The notes beneath the pieces are model-generated. The model saw only the letters and a list, made by a program, of their open reading frames with translations, was not told the DNA's origin and searched no databases. DNA of 64,000 nt from Usnea hakonensis. Taxonomy: Eukaryota > Ascomycota > Lecanoromycetes > Lecanorales > Parmeliaceae. This document shows, in pieces, positions 22,060 through 31,442 of the stretch. The translations under genes and the position numbers were made by a program. The stretch lies in the NCBI GenBank assembly GCA_013423325.1, contig BLJB01000055.1, forward strand, positions 62,001 through 126,000, read 5' to 3'. How positions within the stretch are numbered: the first letter of the stretch is position 1; every line of letters begins with the position of its first letter.

Positions 22060-25000
22060 TGTGGGCGATGGAGTGGCAGTACGAATGTTCAGAGGCTTGT
22101 GGGTGATTATGATTTGATGTTGAAGACGAGAGAAGGGGGAGCGTTGATGTTCGAATGGAAAAGATGGGTGGGATTGAGGGTTCTTATAGACATTTGCTCA
22201 CGGGTGTTCGGCTTCAAATCGTCTAACACAAAGGCGTCGGTGACATCAGTAACCAAGCTTGGAAGCCTGGTAATGTGACGGCGAGAGTAAAGTCTGATGG
22301 ACGAGTTTTTTTCTTTTACTAAAAAAATAATGCGCTCGAACCAGAACTCGGAGCACTCTACTTTCAGGTCGAGATATGTCGACCCTAGTTGAAATGATGT
22401 AACAGTGCTTTCATGATCCTGCAAACTTGCACACAATATGGTAAATGAATTGGTTTTCTGACGCTGCTTTGTAGAGACGGCAAAGCTCCATCGCGTAGAA
22501 ATGCAGTAGTAGCGTCTCAGATATGCGAACCCAGGTCGTCCAGAGTACCGCCGATCGACAGTGCAGGTCCCACACTAAACATAGACTAGTAGCATATACC
22601 GGATACTTACCCCAGACTCCAGTTCCAAGACCATGCAAGTCATCGGGCGGTTGAAGGGAGTGACGGGGAGGTCGATCCTGTAATCCAAGCTCGTTTCTCT
22701 TCTTCTACCGGGTTTGAATCATTCTTGAGCAACGCCGTTAGACAGCTAGGCAACACTTGATGCCCTTGTTCGTAGCTGCCAATGGTACTTTTAGAATGAG
22801 CGAGCATACACTTAGGGACTCGGCTGAATCACTTCTCTCCCAGTCGACTTGATCGGCAGTTCCAGTTGTCCACGTCTGAACAAAGTCGCGATGATGAACT
22901 TTGAAACGTCACAGGAGCCACAATGTGAATCGCTTAGTCGTCCAGAAATTTGGGGCAAGCTGATACGCATGGCGACGCGATCCGTGTTCGCTTCGACTGG
23001 ATGCATGCAATTGATCAGGTCTACCTAGAGTTTTGGAAGGGCAGCGTATGCCATTTTCATCTAGATAGGCGATTCAGATGGGACAAGACTTGAGGATGAA
23101 TAAATTAATAGTATCTGCAGTCAAAAGGTTAAAAGCCTCGCCTAACTTTGAGGCTTTATTTTTAAGGCGGGGTACATGAAGGATGAGATCATGAGCAAGC
23201 CCAATCATGCGCCTGTCAGGAACTGGCAGGGCTAAGAGAAGGGCCCAAAGGTTTTCAGGATACAGGAAGCGACACACTTTCTTGATTGGCTCTCTGGTGA
23301 ATTGTGTGAATAATAATGGCAGAAGGAAAGCACGTGGAATCAAATCAATCAATCAAGCAATCAATCAACAATGTCAAATTTATGCTTTGGTATGAGGACT
23401 TGGCATTACTACACCTTACTTTATCCAAGTGGGACCACAAGGATTGGAGCTGCCCTTCTTCAATCTTCATAACTTATATATATGTGTAGTAATTGATTTG
23501 ACTTCAAAGAATAGACTTGACAAGAAGAGATATTTGCTAAGTACGTACTGGGATAAAATGATAGTGCTGTGCCGAGTACTTCTAGTCCTCGGGTGCTATT
23601 GGAATAAGGTACGGGGCCCCGGAGGTGCCGAGGTGCTAAACTACGGCGTACTAAATGCTAGTAAACACCTTAAGCTACCTCAGCATTCTAGCCTCTCGAG
23701 TCAACGTTGCGCGCATATCGAAATAGGCTGGACAATGCAAAGACCAGGGAGATACTAACACCTCTACTCCTTGCTTAGAACTGAGGGCGCGAGTCGTTTT
23801 TGACGAATCAAAATCATCTATACAAAACAAACAATTTGGACGCCCCTCTGTCGGATCCACAAGGCTCGGGACACAGCAAAAGCCTAAGGTACTCAAACGT
23901 GGACAATCGAAAGACGAAGTAACTTGCCTGCTAAGTGGGGCATCGAAAGCAAAGTCTTCGAATCCCTGTCTGATTCGTGAATCGGTCTTCGGTGACGACT
24001 CTTTCCGTAGAGGCGTCATCCTTGAGCTAGGCAATTCTTGGGGCTTCGAATCTCAATCATCACCCAACCAATTGGTAGATGATATTGCACTGCTCAACGA
24101 TAGACTAGCAATAATGTTAGCCTTATGAGGATTGTGAAACGTTGATTGAGAGTAAGCGCCGCTGCATCAAGGTGCGGTCGTATAGTCTTCAGTTCTCTCT
24201 TCCTCTCGCTCGCTCTCTCTCGGATATGCATGCAGTTCAAGCAGAAACCAAAGGCCAAGCAGGCCCTTCACAAAGATAGTCAAGCCGCTTCTGTATATTT
24301 GACTCGATGACATCACCCTTTTTGTCATCCTCCCTGTTTTCGTTTTTCCTCTTGCCTGGTAGCATTTCGAGGTTGCTCAAGGTCTACTTGGATTCTCCTG
24401 CATCTATACAAGAGTCTATGCATAGTCCGAGCTCCGAGAAACATCTTGCCGTACTCACGCAGTCTCATCTCACGCCAGACCACAAAGGTTGATGAAGTTC
24501 ATGTCACAGCCTATCTCAGGAAATTGCCTTTGGAACCTTTCACTTTGTTCTCCCAACACTGTAACCCTCCGATATGTATGTCTGTAATCCCGATACCGCC
24601 ATTTGCTGTCAAGAAGCTTTTGGGAGGAAAATTGGCAAATAATGAAGGCAGAACGTGAATCTCAGCCAGCACGTCAATCAGTAAAGACTCGATCATTCGT
24701 TTGAGACGCTTCTAGTAACTGCCCCTATATTGCTACTTCTCGGAGCTGTCTCGGTTGCCTCGTGGTAGAAGTAGGATCGTCTTGAAAGCTTTGAAAAGCG
24801 TATTTTCAGAAACGCTGGGCATGAAGCTTGCTTCCGTGAGACTTCGTGGATAGGAGAATTTAATTGCGAAACTTGTTGTCGTTCCGAGCAATATTAAAGC
24901 AGCATCTTCCGAATGATATTGTGAGGATAGTAGCCATAAGTACTAAAATTGAGCAATACTCTGCTATGATAGGCGAAACTCAGGTGACTTGCCAAACGGA

Positions 25001-25185
25001 GGTGGAAAGGGCAAGGCGAGCTGTGTCCTGTCTGGGTCATTATTGTGCAATGGCGGACGGGATGCAATCGTAACTCGTAACACTTTGATGTCTTTCATCG
25101 TGGAAGAAATATATCCCTTAGAATCTGAATAATTGGAGTGTTGGCGTCCTCGCATTTGTGATCGAAGCTCCTGTTAACAACCCAT
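22060..25185. other. Gene-poor spacer, 3.1 kb
   Basis: The longest stretch without a supported gene. It includes the hydrophobin promoter at its left end, AT-rich DNA near 23450-23700 and a CT tract near 24190-24225. Frames such as 23675-24034 (-) and 24307-24492 (+) show no family motif. I see no transposase or terminal-repeat structure. Confidence 0.4.
22181..22188 (-). promoter_or_regulatory. Candidate TATA box of the hydrophobin gene
   Basis: TATAAGAA on the minus strand lies about 125 bp upstream of the hydrophobin ATG. A CT-rich leader (TTCTCTCGTCTTCAACATCA) lies between, the usual arrangement for strongly expressed fungal genes. Confidence 0.45.
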
Positions 25186-25989
25186 TCACATAGTCTTCTT
25201 GGTTTCAACTCCAGTCGTACCACTGACCCTAGCAAAGGCCAAGCTGATATTGCTGTACGACTCATACAGAATCCAAAAAGGGAACCAAACCCAGAGCATA
25301 TTGAAGAAGACCAGATATACCCAAAGATACATGAAATTACTGGTATCAAGATTGGGCGATCCGCTTAGCCATTCGGGTGCAAAGGTCATGAAACCTAGCC
25401 CCATCAGCGTATACTCTCGATGACCCGTTGACAGATTTGACCACCTACCACCATAGAGCTCTCCCGTAGCCAGCAGGCTCGCCCAGAACCACAACTTTCC
25501 TCCACTATCTCTCCGTCTTATGAGCTCGCAGATATACGCAGCCAATGGCCCAGCTCCAAATACGGTCAGTAGCTCAAGGCTTATGACCGTCAGATCTGCT
25601 CCTCCCCATCTCTTGTCCGCCTTTGCATATTCTTGCCACAGCTTTGCCGTCGGACTCGTTCCATAACGACTTCCATACAGCCGGTCTGTGTAACCCAAGA
25701 AGTACACAGCTGGAGAGGTCAGGCTCGCAGGATGCGGATAATCGCTGGAAGATCTGATGAATGTAAAGGTAAAGAAGCAATTGTAGAGAAAAGAGCCTTC
25801 AAAGATGAAGTGAATCAGGGAGTCGAAGAGATGCCAAATAAAGAGGACGCGGAGCTTGGTAGTCGTCGAGGTATGCAAGAGGTACAGAGAGGCGGCGTAT
25901 GCTACGATGAGGACCGAAAGGGCTGCAAAAAGGGAGAGGACGGTGGTACGATCGATGACTAGGGTGGACGGAGACGATTGGACCTCCAT
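25186..25989 (-). CDS. EXPERA / emopamil-binding-protein-like membrane protein
   Basis: A single exon, 267 residues, started at Met of MEVQSSPST; the open frame extends upstream but without similarity. The protein has a predicted N-terminal membrane helix (VLSLFAALSVLIVAYAASLY), then LIHFIFEGSF, LWQEYAKADKRWGGADLTVI and LLTVFGAGPLAAY, which follow the order in mammalian EBP (sterol delta8-delta7 isomerase). His60 and Glu64, plus Glu140, sit where EBP has residues needed for isomerisation. Four to five membrane segments are likely, in the ER. Fungal ergosterol synthesis normally uses the unrelated ERG2, so the substrate of this protein is not clear; EBP-like proteins in fungi may serve other sterols or terpenoids. 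No biosynthetic gene cluster surrounds it. Confidence 0.85.
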   Translation of the reverse strand: MEVQSSPSTLVIDRTTVLSLFAALSVLIVAYAASLYLLHTSTTTKLRVLFIWHLFDSLIHFIFEGSFLYNCFFTFTFIRSSSDYPHPASLTSPAVYFLGYTDRLYGSRYGTSPTAKLWQEYAKADKRWGGADLTVISLELLTVFGAGPLAAYICELIRRRDSGGKLWFWASLLATGELYGGRWSNLSTGHREYTLMGLGFMTFAPEWLSGSPNLDTSNFMYLWVYLVFFNMLWVWFPFWILYESYSNISLAFARVSGTTGVETKKTM

Positions 25990-26435
25990 ATTTGCGACTA
26001 GGTCCTGTTGCCGGAAGTTGAAAACTTTGGAGTTTGAAAAAAATGAAAGTTTGGGAAGATTCTTAGAGTAAGTGGCCTTGGCAATGTCACTTTTTGCATG
26101 CGCTAGTACTTTAGTATACCCTAATATTGAAATATAGGGACCCATCCACCAAGAATCATGGAGATTTTCCATCAGCTTCACGATCATCTGATCTAGGTAT
26201 TCGCAGGCTCGTTCATCACTGTATTTACATCGACAATATTGATTCGGCCCGACTCTATGTATACAATAACTCGATCGCCGTGATACGAAGCCCCGACGCT
26301 TTGGGATCCGTCAAGCGAAGAATCTTCATCAAACACAGTGGATCAGGTATCTTGGCCATCCATAGCTAGCTTGATGCTAGCGGCGTCACTCAAGACAAGA
26401 CACCTCCCGCGCAATGTGCGGCGTACAGCCCTTCT
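25990..26435. other. Intergenic, 446 bp
   Basis: Upstream region of the EBP-like gene and 3' flank of the first F-box/2EXR-like gene. Nothing else seen. Confidence 0.45.
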
Positions 26436-27332
26436 CTAGCAGCTCTTTTGAATTAGTCTCCATTGCCGCTCCTGCTGTTCGTTATGTTCTTCGCGCCAAA
26501 ATTCTGCCCAAGCTCCCACCTTCCCCTTGCGCCTGGCCCATCCTGTAGACATAAGCACTGAAATCTTCTCTCTATGAGTCCCAACTCCATTCTGGACCCT
26601 TAATCTGGCTTCCTTGCTAGGCTCCTCCCACATCCAGCTCACGTCCTTCAACTCACGATTGCTGATTGGACCCTCTCCCAACCGTGATGCTGGACAGCGC
26701 CAATCTTTTTGCACCTTGACTATGAGTCCACTACCGATCTTCTCACGAATACTCTTGCACACTCTTGCAACTCTCTCGATGTTTCGATCGACAGGATCAT
26801 TCTCAATTTCGTTGTTGGAAAGTCCGAACACAAGGATTTCGACCTGTTGCAAGCCGGGACACCTCAGAAGGCAGCTCAGATTGTTGGAAATCCTGCGCTC
26901 GAATATATCGGAGCTGATTGAAACTTTCACCTTACGAATCCACGATTCCTTGTCGAAATTCAGGTAGCCATAATTCGTTGAACTCGGGATCATATTGTTC
27001 TGGAAATTGAAGCGTGTCGTGGTATTGGACAAGAACCGTCTCAAATTCTCACAGGTGCCGCAGTCGAAGAGGTTGTCTCGAAAAAATTCCTCGTAGACCT
27101 CTTGTGCAAACTGGGAACCCTTTACCGCATGACATAAGAATTCGATGCTTATGTCCTTGTTCTGCCTTCCAGCCCTGAGATATAGCCCGAAAGAAGGGTC
27201 ATTGCCAAAGCACACTTTGATTGGTTTGGAGCTGACGATGAGGTAACCATAGATCTGGTTTCGGATTTCTTGGGGCAGGATGCTGAGGCCTGGCGGCGTC
27301 CAAACAGGTTCCACAATGGTAGATGACTCCAT
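26436..27332 (-). CDS. F-box/2EXR-like family protein, tandem copy A
   Basis: About 298 residues from the Met of MESSTIVEPV; the frame stays open back to 27602. The recognisable part is LSILPQEIRNQIYGYLIVSS, an F-box/2EXR-like start seen in very large fungal families of unknown function, followed by a segment ending EVYEEFFRDNLFDCGTCENL and a CLLRCPGLQQVEILVFG block. Both blocks recur in the next two genes, so the three are tandem paralogues. Copy A is longer at the C-terminus, with a charged tail. F-box proteins usually recruit substrates to SCF ubiquitin ligases, but whether this lineage does so is not known. Confidence 0.65.
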   Translation of the reverse strand: MESSTIVEPVWTPPGLSILPQEIRNQIYGYLIVSSKPIKVCFGNDPSFGLYLRAGRQNKDISIEFLCHAVKGSQFAQEVYEEFFRDNLFDCGTCENLRRFLSNTTTRFNFQNNMIPSSTNYGYLNFDKESWIRKVKVSISSDIFERRISNNLSCLLRCPGLQQVEILVFGLSNNEIENDPVDRNIERVARVCKSIREKIGSGLIVKVQKDWRCPASRLGEGPISNRELKDVSWMWEEPSKEARLRVQNGVGTHREKISVLMSTGWARRKGKVGAWAEFWREEHNEQQERQWRLIQKSC

Positions 27333-27769
27333 ACTGGCAAGTTGAGGCGTGGGGAGTTGTTGGATTTTAGTGACCGGTAGGTCCAGCGTCCACCACCGAA
27401 TGAAACTCACCTCTACAGCAATACGCATAGTGTAAGCATGGTGTCTTGGATCGTCTTCATCAATGTGCGTTTGGTAGGCGAGTCTTAGATTCCGTGACTT
27501 TTGGGGATTGAAGGAAACTCTGCCGTGGACTGATTTTTGTGACGCGAATTCCACTTCACCGCTCACAGGGCCTCCCAACGAAGGTAACTTTAAGAGAATC
27601 ACGGCCGATAGCTTCTATCGCCATACTCGAGAAACCTGATGACACACGATGCTGAAGGATACTGATTGATTTCTTAGAATAATGTACTTTGCATTTCATT
27701 CTAGGTGGAGGACACCGATGTATCGGTAAGTTCTACAAGACTTAGACTTCAAGGTGAAAGTGACTGTCT
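27333..27769. other. Intergenic, 437 bp
   Basis: Spacer between copies A and B of the tandem family, partly open upstream of copy A. No other feature seen. Confidence 0.4.
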
Positions 27770-28409
27770 TCAATCAATTTCTTCCCCTGCAGCCTCTACC
27801 TTGAAGCTGCTACCCATCTTCCCGTGTAGCTGAGTGCATATATCTGCAATTGCGTTTAAGATATAATACAACCATTTCCTGTTACTCATTTCGAAGCCTT
27901 CGATTTTAACGCGTTCGATCCGCAGGCTCATTGTGTGCAGACGTGGACAACCCAAGCTCGTTGATCAGCTTGTCCCGTTTATCAGTGTCGCGATTGATAT
28001 GTGGATAGGCAGATATAGGAATGATAACATCCAAGCGCCCCACCCAAGCACCAATACTGAAGAATCCTTCGTTTTTAAGGTAGAGACTTTTGCGGGTCAA
28101 GAACTCGGGCAGATTATCGCAGCGGACCTGAAAGACGTTTTCGCGGAAATAGACCTCGTAGGCTTCGCGTGCGAACCATGCGGTCGAGTACCAGGAGTCG
28201 CTCGAATGGAGAATTGCTCTAATAGCTTTGATTCCTTCTCCATTGCCGTAATCCGTTGCGCGGCTAGTGATAGCGATCGGTTCGTCCTCGGCGACGACAA
28301 TGTGTCTATAGATCTGGTCACGGAGCTCACGAGACAAAGAAGCGAAGCTAGTTGGACTGGATTTGACTACATTCACAGTTTGAGGGTCAGTCGACTTGGG
28401 GAACAGCAC
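27770..28409 (-). pseudogene. F-box/2EXR-like family, tandem copy B, frameshifted
   Basis: The first frame (28409 to 27906) has FASLSRELRDQIYRHIVV, then FAREAYEVYFRENVFQVRCD and VGRLDVIIPISAY, paralleling copies A and C, but it runs off after INELG into an unrelated tail. The expected continuation CPRLHTMSLRIERVKI lies in another frame and runs to a stop at 27770. The two frames join if one base is lost in the GGG run at 27951-27953 (plus-strand CCC). No splice signals could explain the switch. This is either a recent one-base insertion that inactivates the gene or a sequencing error; the rest of the copy looks undecayed. Confidence 0.65.
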
Positions 28410-29452
28410 TAAGCTGGAGGTAATGATTGAGTGCTGTCGCTAGTTAGAACTTGTTTTTTTTTTCAGTCCGGACATCGACAGCGTTGACATCACTAATTAC
28501 AGTAGCTGTGTTGAGAGGAATTACGTTATTATGGCAATGTCCGGTTTCAACGTTTGTTATGTGGCATGCAAGACTACGATTACATTGGTGTAGTGTCAAA
28601 AGATGCACAATCATAGTGTCTAAATGAATGCCTTTCTCGTCCGCAAGGACCAATATACTACGAGGCTAGCGAATGGGAGATACTATCAGGACGTTTGCCT
28701 ATCAGATGTAGCTTGTATGGACCACAGGCGGAACCATATAACAGTCATGAACAGTCTGGCTTCTAAGCGGCCATGTCTTGTACTGATCATCGAACACATG
28801 CTGAGGCAGGCATTTCATCTGTTTGCCCGTGACTCCGCGCAAAATCCTCTGTAAACCTTTTCTCGAAGCTTATGGGGTCAAGGAGTAAATAGGCTATTTT
28901 GTTATTGGGAGCTTGGTCAGCGGCGCAACGGTAACGTTCGTTCGTTCAAGCGTGCTAACTTCCAACGTATTCAACGTAACCTGATTCCCGACGTTTATTT
29001 TTTCCTGGATTGTATCATTAACATGTTCGGGGCAGCAAGCGAACTACTCGCAAGATCGTTATTTGATTGCAAGGGCAAATCTCATGGAAGGAGGTGTCAC
29101 ATTGGAAAATATTGATGTCGATCAAGCATGTCTTGTTTAATTCATGATGTCGATGTCCCAGAATGCTCATCAGCCTAGCTCGATACACTCCTATACTAGC
29201 AAAGTAATTTGTAGCAAGTGAGATAGCATAGTGCAAAGTACAGAGATCGTGACACCAGGAGGCAATACTCCTTGATTGTCCGTCAGGAGATTAGAAACCG
29301 CTTACACCAACAATGCAGCAAACGCCCAATACTTTGGTGTTGCATCATTCTCTGCCTCCCTTGCCAGATCCTTCTCCAGGATCCTGGACATTTCCTTCAT
29401 GATCATCGCGACCTCTCCAAATGGTGGCGAGGACAGAGCCGCCTAGGCTCAG
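28410..29452. other. Intergenic, 1.0 kb
   Basis: Between copies B and C. Short frames only; no motif or repeat recognised. Confidence 0.4.
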
Positions 29453-30016
29453 CTATGATTTTGCGTAAATCACTTTAAGTCCCCGTCCTACCTTCAATTG
29501 AAGCTCCTTGAGCACACCTGTCCACTCCTTCTCCCAGCTCATGACAGCGTTACGTCCGGTCTTGATGGTCAAATTCCGTAACCGCGGACATCGTAGCAAA
29601 TACTGAAGCTCATACGCGAGATATCTCGAATAATTCGTAGTATTCTGCTCTATAATTACATCGATGTTTGCAACCCATTCACGGGTGTCGAACGACCGTC
29701 TAAAAGTAGTTCCTTGGTTGTGTATGAGTGGACCGACGTCAATTGAAAGCATTTTGTGAATCTTTCCCTCTAGGAATGTAGGTAGATCTTCACAATACAC
29801 CAAGAAGGTGTTGCGTTGATAGAATATCTCACAGGCTTCGTCGGCAATTCGTTGACTCGATGCCCAGGCAAATAGTATGGCCATAGGAGCTATGAGATCT
29901 GGATCGCAGACCATTGGACCGAGGACATTACTAAATTGAATTGGGAGGGTGCTGACGAGTACTTGACTGTAAATTTGGTCTCGTAGCTCGCGAGGAAGGG
30001 AATTGAAATTGGTCAT
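29453..30016 (-). CDS. F-box/2EXR-like family protein, tandem copy C
   Basis: About 187 residues starting at MTNFNSLPRELRDQIY, which places the conserved F-box/2EXR-like motif at the extreme N-terminus. The frame is also open upstream to 30103. It carries ADEACEIFYQRNTFLVYCED, EWVANIDVIIEQ and LQYLLRCPRLRNLTIKTG, matching copy B block for block and copy A more distantly. The protein is short and complete, without a signal peptide or membrane segment. Function unknown; adapter or substrate-recognition roles are guesses from the family. Confidence 0.65.
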   Translation of the reverse strand: MTNFNSLPRELRDQIYSQVLVSTLPIQFSNVLGPMVCDPDLIAPMAILFAWASSQRIADEACEIFYQRNTFLVYCEDLPTFLEGKIHKMLSIDVGPLIHNQGTTFRRSFDTREWVANIDVIIEQNTTNYSRYLAYELQYLLRCPRLRNLTIKTGRNAVMSWEKEWTGVLKELQLKVGRGLKVIYAKS

Positions 30017-30820
30017 AGTGAGCTCTGGAATAGTTGAATAGAACTCTCGTCCCCTAGTGGTATGAGTACGAGATCGGTGGCTGCAGACAGCTTTCAAGTG
30101 CATTGCTCACCACCTAGTATAGAGCCTAAATTAGATAGATGCAGCTAGTTTGTTCCCAGTCCGAGCAATTGAATAGCGTGTGACAGAATTCTCGTCCTAG
30201 CAAGAGATGTATGGAACACTCAGTTGTTTTGGGATAACAAGTACAACCGTACTCTATTTCAGGAGCGAGAAGAACTCTTTAAGTCCAGCAGCTACTTAAG
30301 GTAAAGTATCTGAAAGTAAAGTAAAGCTCTCACCAGTCTGGTCTTGGCAGACTCGGAAGTAAACGCGCGTTTGAAGATAGTGTAGCAAGCGCCTGATTGG
30401 AAAGCTTGCTTTCAGGGTCTCCCCCTAATAACATAATTAAAAAAATCAGTGGATTTGGGAGTGGATTTGAGAGAGAAGAGAGGCAGAGGGTCTCCCCTTA
30501 AGAAAAGAAAAAATCAGTGGATCTGGGAGTGGATTTGGGAGTGGATTTGGGAGTGGATTTGAGAGAGAAGGGGGGTCTCCCCCTGATAAAATAATTAAAA
30601 AAATCAGTGGATCTAGTGGATTTGGGAGTAGATAAAGAGATAAAGGAAGGTAAGGAAAGCTCGCCTAAAAATATTTCGGTCCCAAAGTACTTTTGAGGTA
30701 GGAGAAAGTATTTGGTCTACAACGAGTGCGTAGAAAAGCTATCCGATGAGTCGCCATCAAAGTTGAGGCATTTATGTACCAGCTGGAAAGCTACCTGTTG
30801 CCCTCAGTTACTGGATCGCC
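30017..30820. other. Intergenic, 804 bp, with minisatellite
   Basis: Upstream region of copy C and of the AIG2-like gene, which are divergent. The middle is occupied by the nested repeat listed separately. Confidence 0.5.
30414..30637. repeat. Nested minisatellite, three long units with internal 12-bp expansion
   Basis: Three diverged units of about 67, 85 and 67 bp (30414-30480, 30486-30570, 30571-30637). Each begins with GGGTCTCCCC, has an A-rich middle ending AAAAATCAGTGG, and ends in GGATTTGGGAGT-type sequence; the first two close with GAGAGAGAAG. Within the second unit the 12-mer GTGGATTTGGGA is repeated three to four times, which accounts for its extra length. It is a two-level tandem repeat and likely polymorphic in length. 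Confidence 0.85.
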
Positions 30821-31442
30821 ATGGCCAACCGCGACGCCTTTTTCTACGGTAAGCCTCTGAGCCTCTACCTGTCTTTCACAAACATACTGACACATTTCTT
30901 TCATAGGGACCTTGGTATGTCGAATTCTATCAGTGATCTGACAACAGAGCTAATATATCTGACAGATGGCGCCCCAAGTTCTTTATCGAGTTATTCACGG
31001 CACCACAAAACCGACTCCATCCCAAATTTCCCGCCTAACAATAAAACCAGCTATCCTGCCTCAATATATACGACATCGTGTTCGTGATTGCGATTACCCC
31101 GCCATCGTTCCGTCCAATAAGCCAGGAGCATGTGTCAGAGGTACTTACGTACGAGGTCTTGACAGCAACGACCAATGGCGCCTCGACCTCTTCGAAGGCA
31201 GCCAGTACGAAAGAATTCGGCTGCGTCTGAATTTGTTAGACGATGAAGGAAATAAGGGAGAAGAGATGGAAGCAGAGACATATGTATGGGCAGAAGATGC
31301 TGAGAGTCTAGAAGATGGAGAGTGGGATTTTGAGGAATTTAGGAGAGAAAAATTGAGAATGTGGGTTGGCAATGATGAGGAGTATGAAGGTGAGCCTCAA
31401 ACGCAGGTGTTTTCGGACACGTATTGGTTGAGACATGGCTAA
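30821..31442 (+). CDS. AIG2/gamma-glutamylcyclotransferase-like protein
   Basis: Three exons: 30821-30848 (28 nt), 30907-30914 (8 nt) and 30966-31442; introns of 58 and 51 bp. Joined, they read MANRDAFFYGTLMAPQVLYR, restoring the FxYGTL motif that starts AIG2/GGCT proteins; without the 8-nt exon this motif is lost. The product is 170 residues. WRLDLFEGSQYERI supplies the conserved Glu89 that acts as the general base in gamma-glutamylcyclotransferases. The C-terminal half is acidic. Members cleave gamma-glutamyl-amino acids or gamma-glutamyl-amines to 5-oxoproline, but fungal AIG2-like proteins are mostly untested. Its start is close to the minisatellite (about 180 bp). Confidence 0.85.
30907..30914 (+). 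other. 8-nt microexon of the AIG2-like gene
   Basis: GGACCTTG is flanked by TTTCATAG before and GTATGT after. It completes the Gly codon and adds Thr and Leu of the FYGTLM motif, keeping phase with the ATG at 30966. Confidence 0.85.

Noticed and set aside
23675..24034. 119-codon minus frame in the 3.1-kb spacer
   Set aside because: No family motif and no supporting promoter or splice context; kept as unresolved rather than called a gene.
25186..30016. A secondary-metabolite cluster around the EBP-like protein and nearby genes
   Set aside because: No polyketide synthase, NRPS, terpene cyclase, P450 or transporter occurs in the window; the FMO is over 20 kb away.
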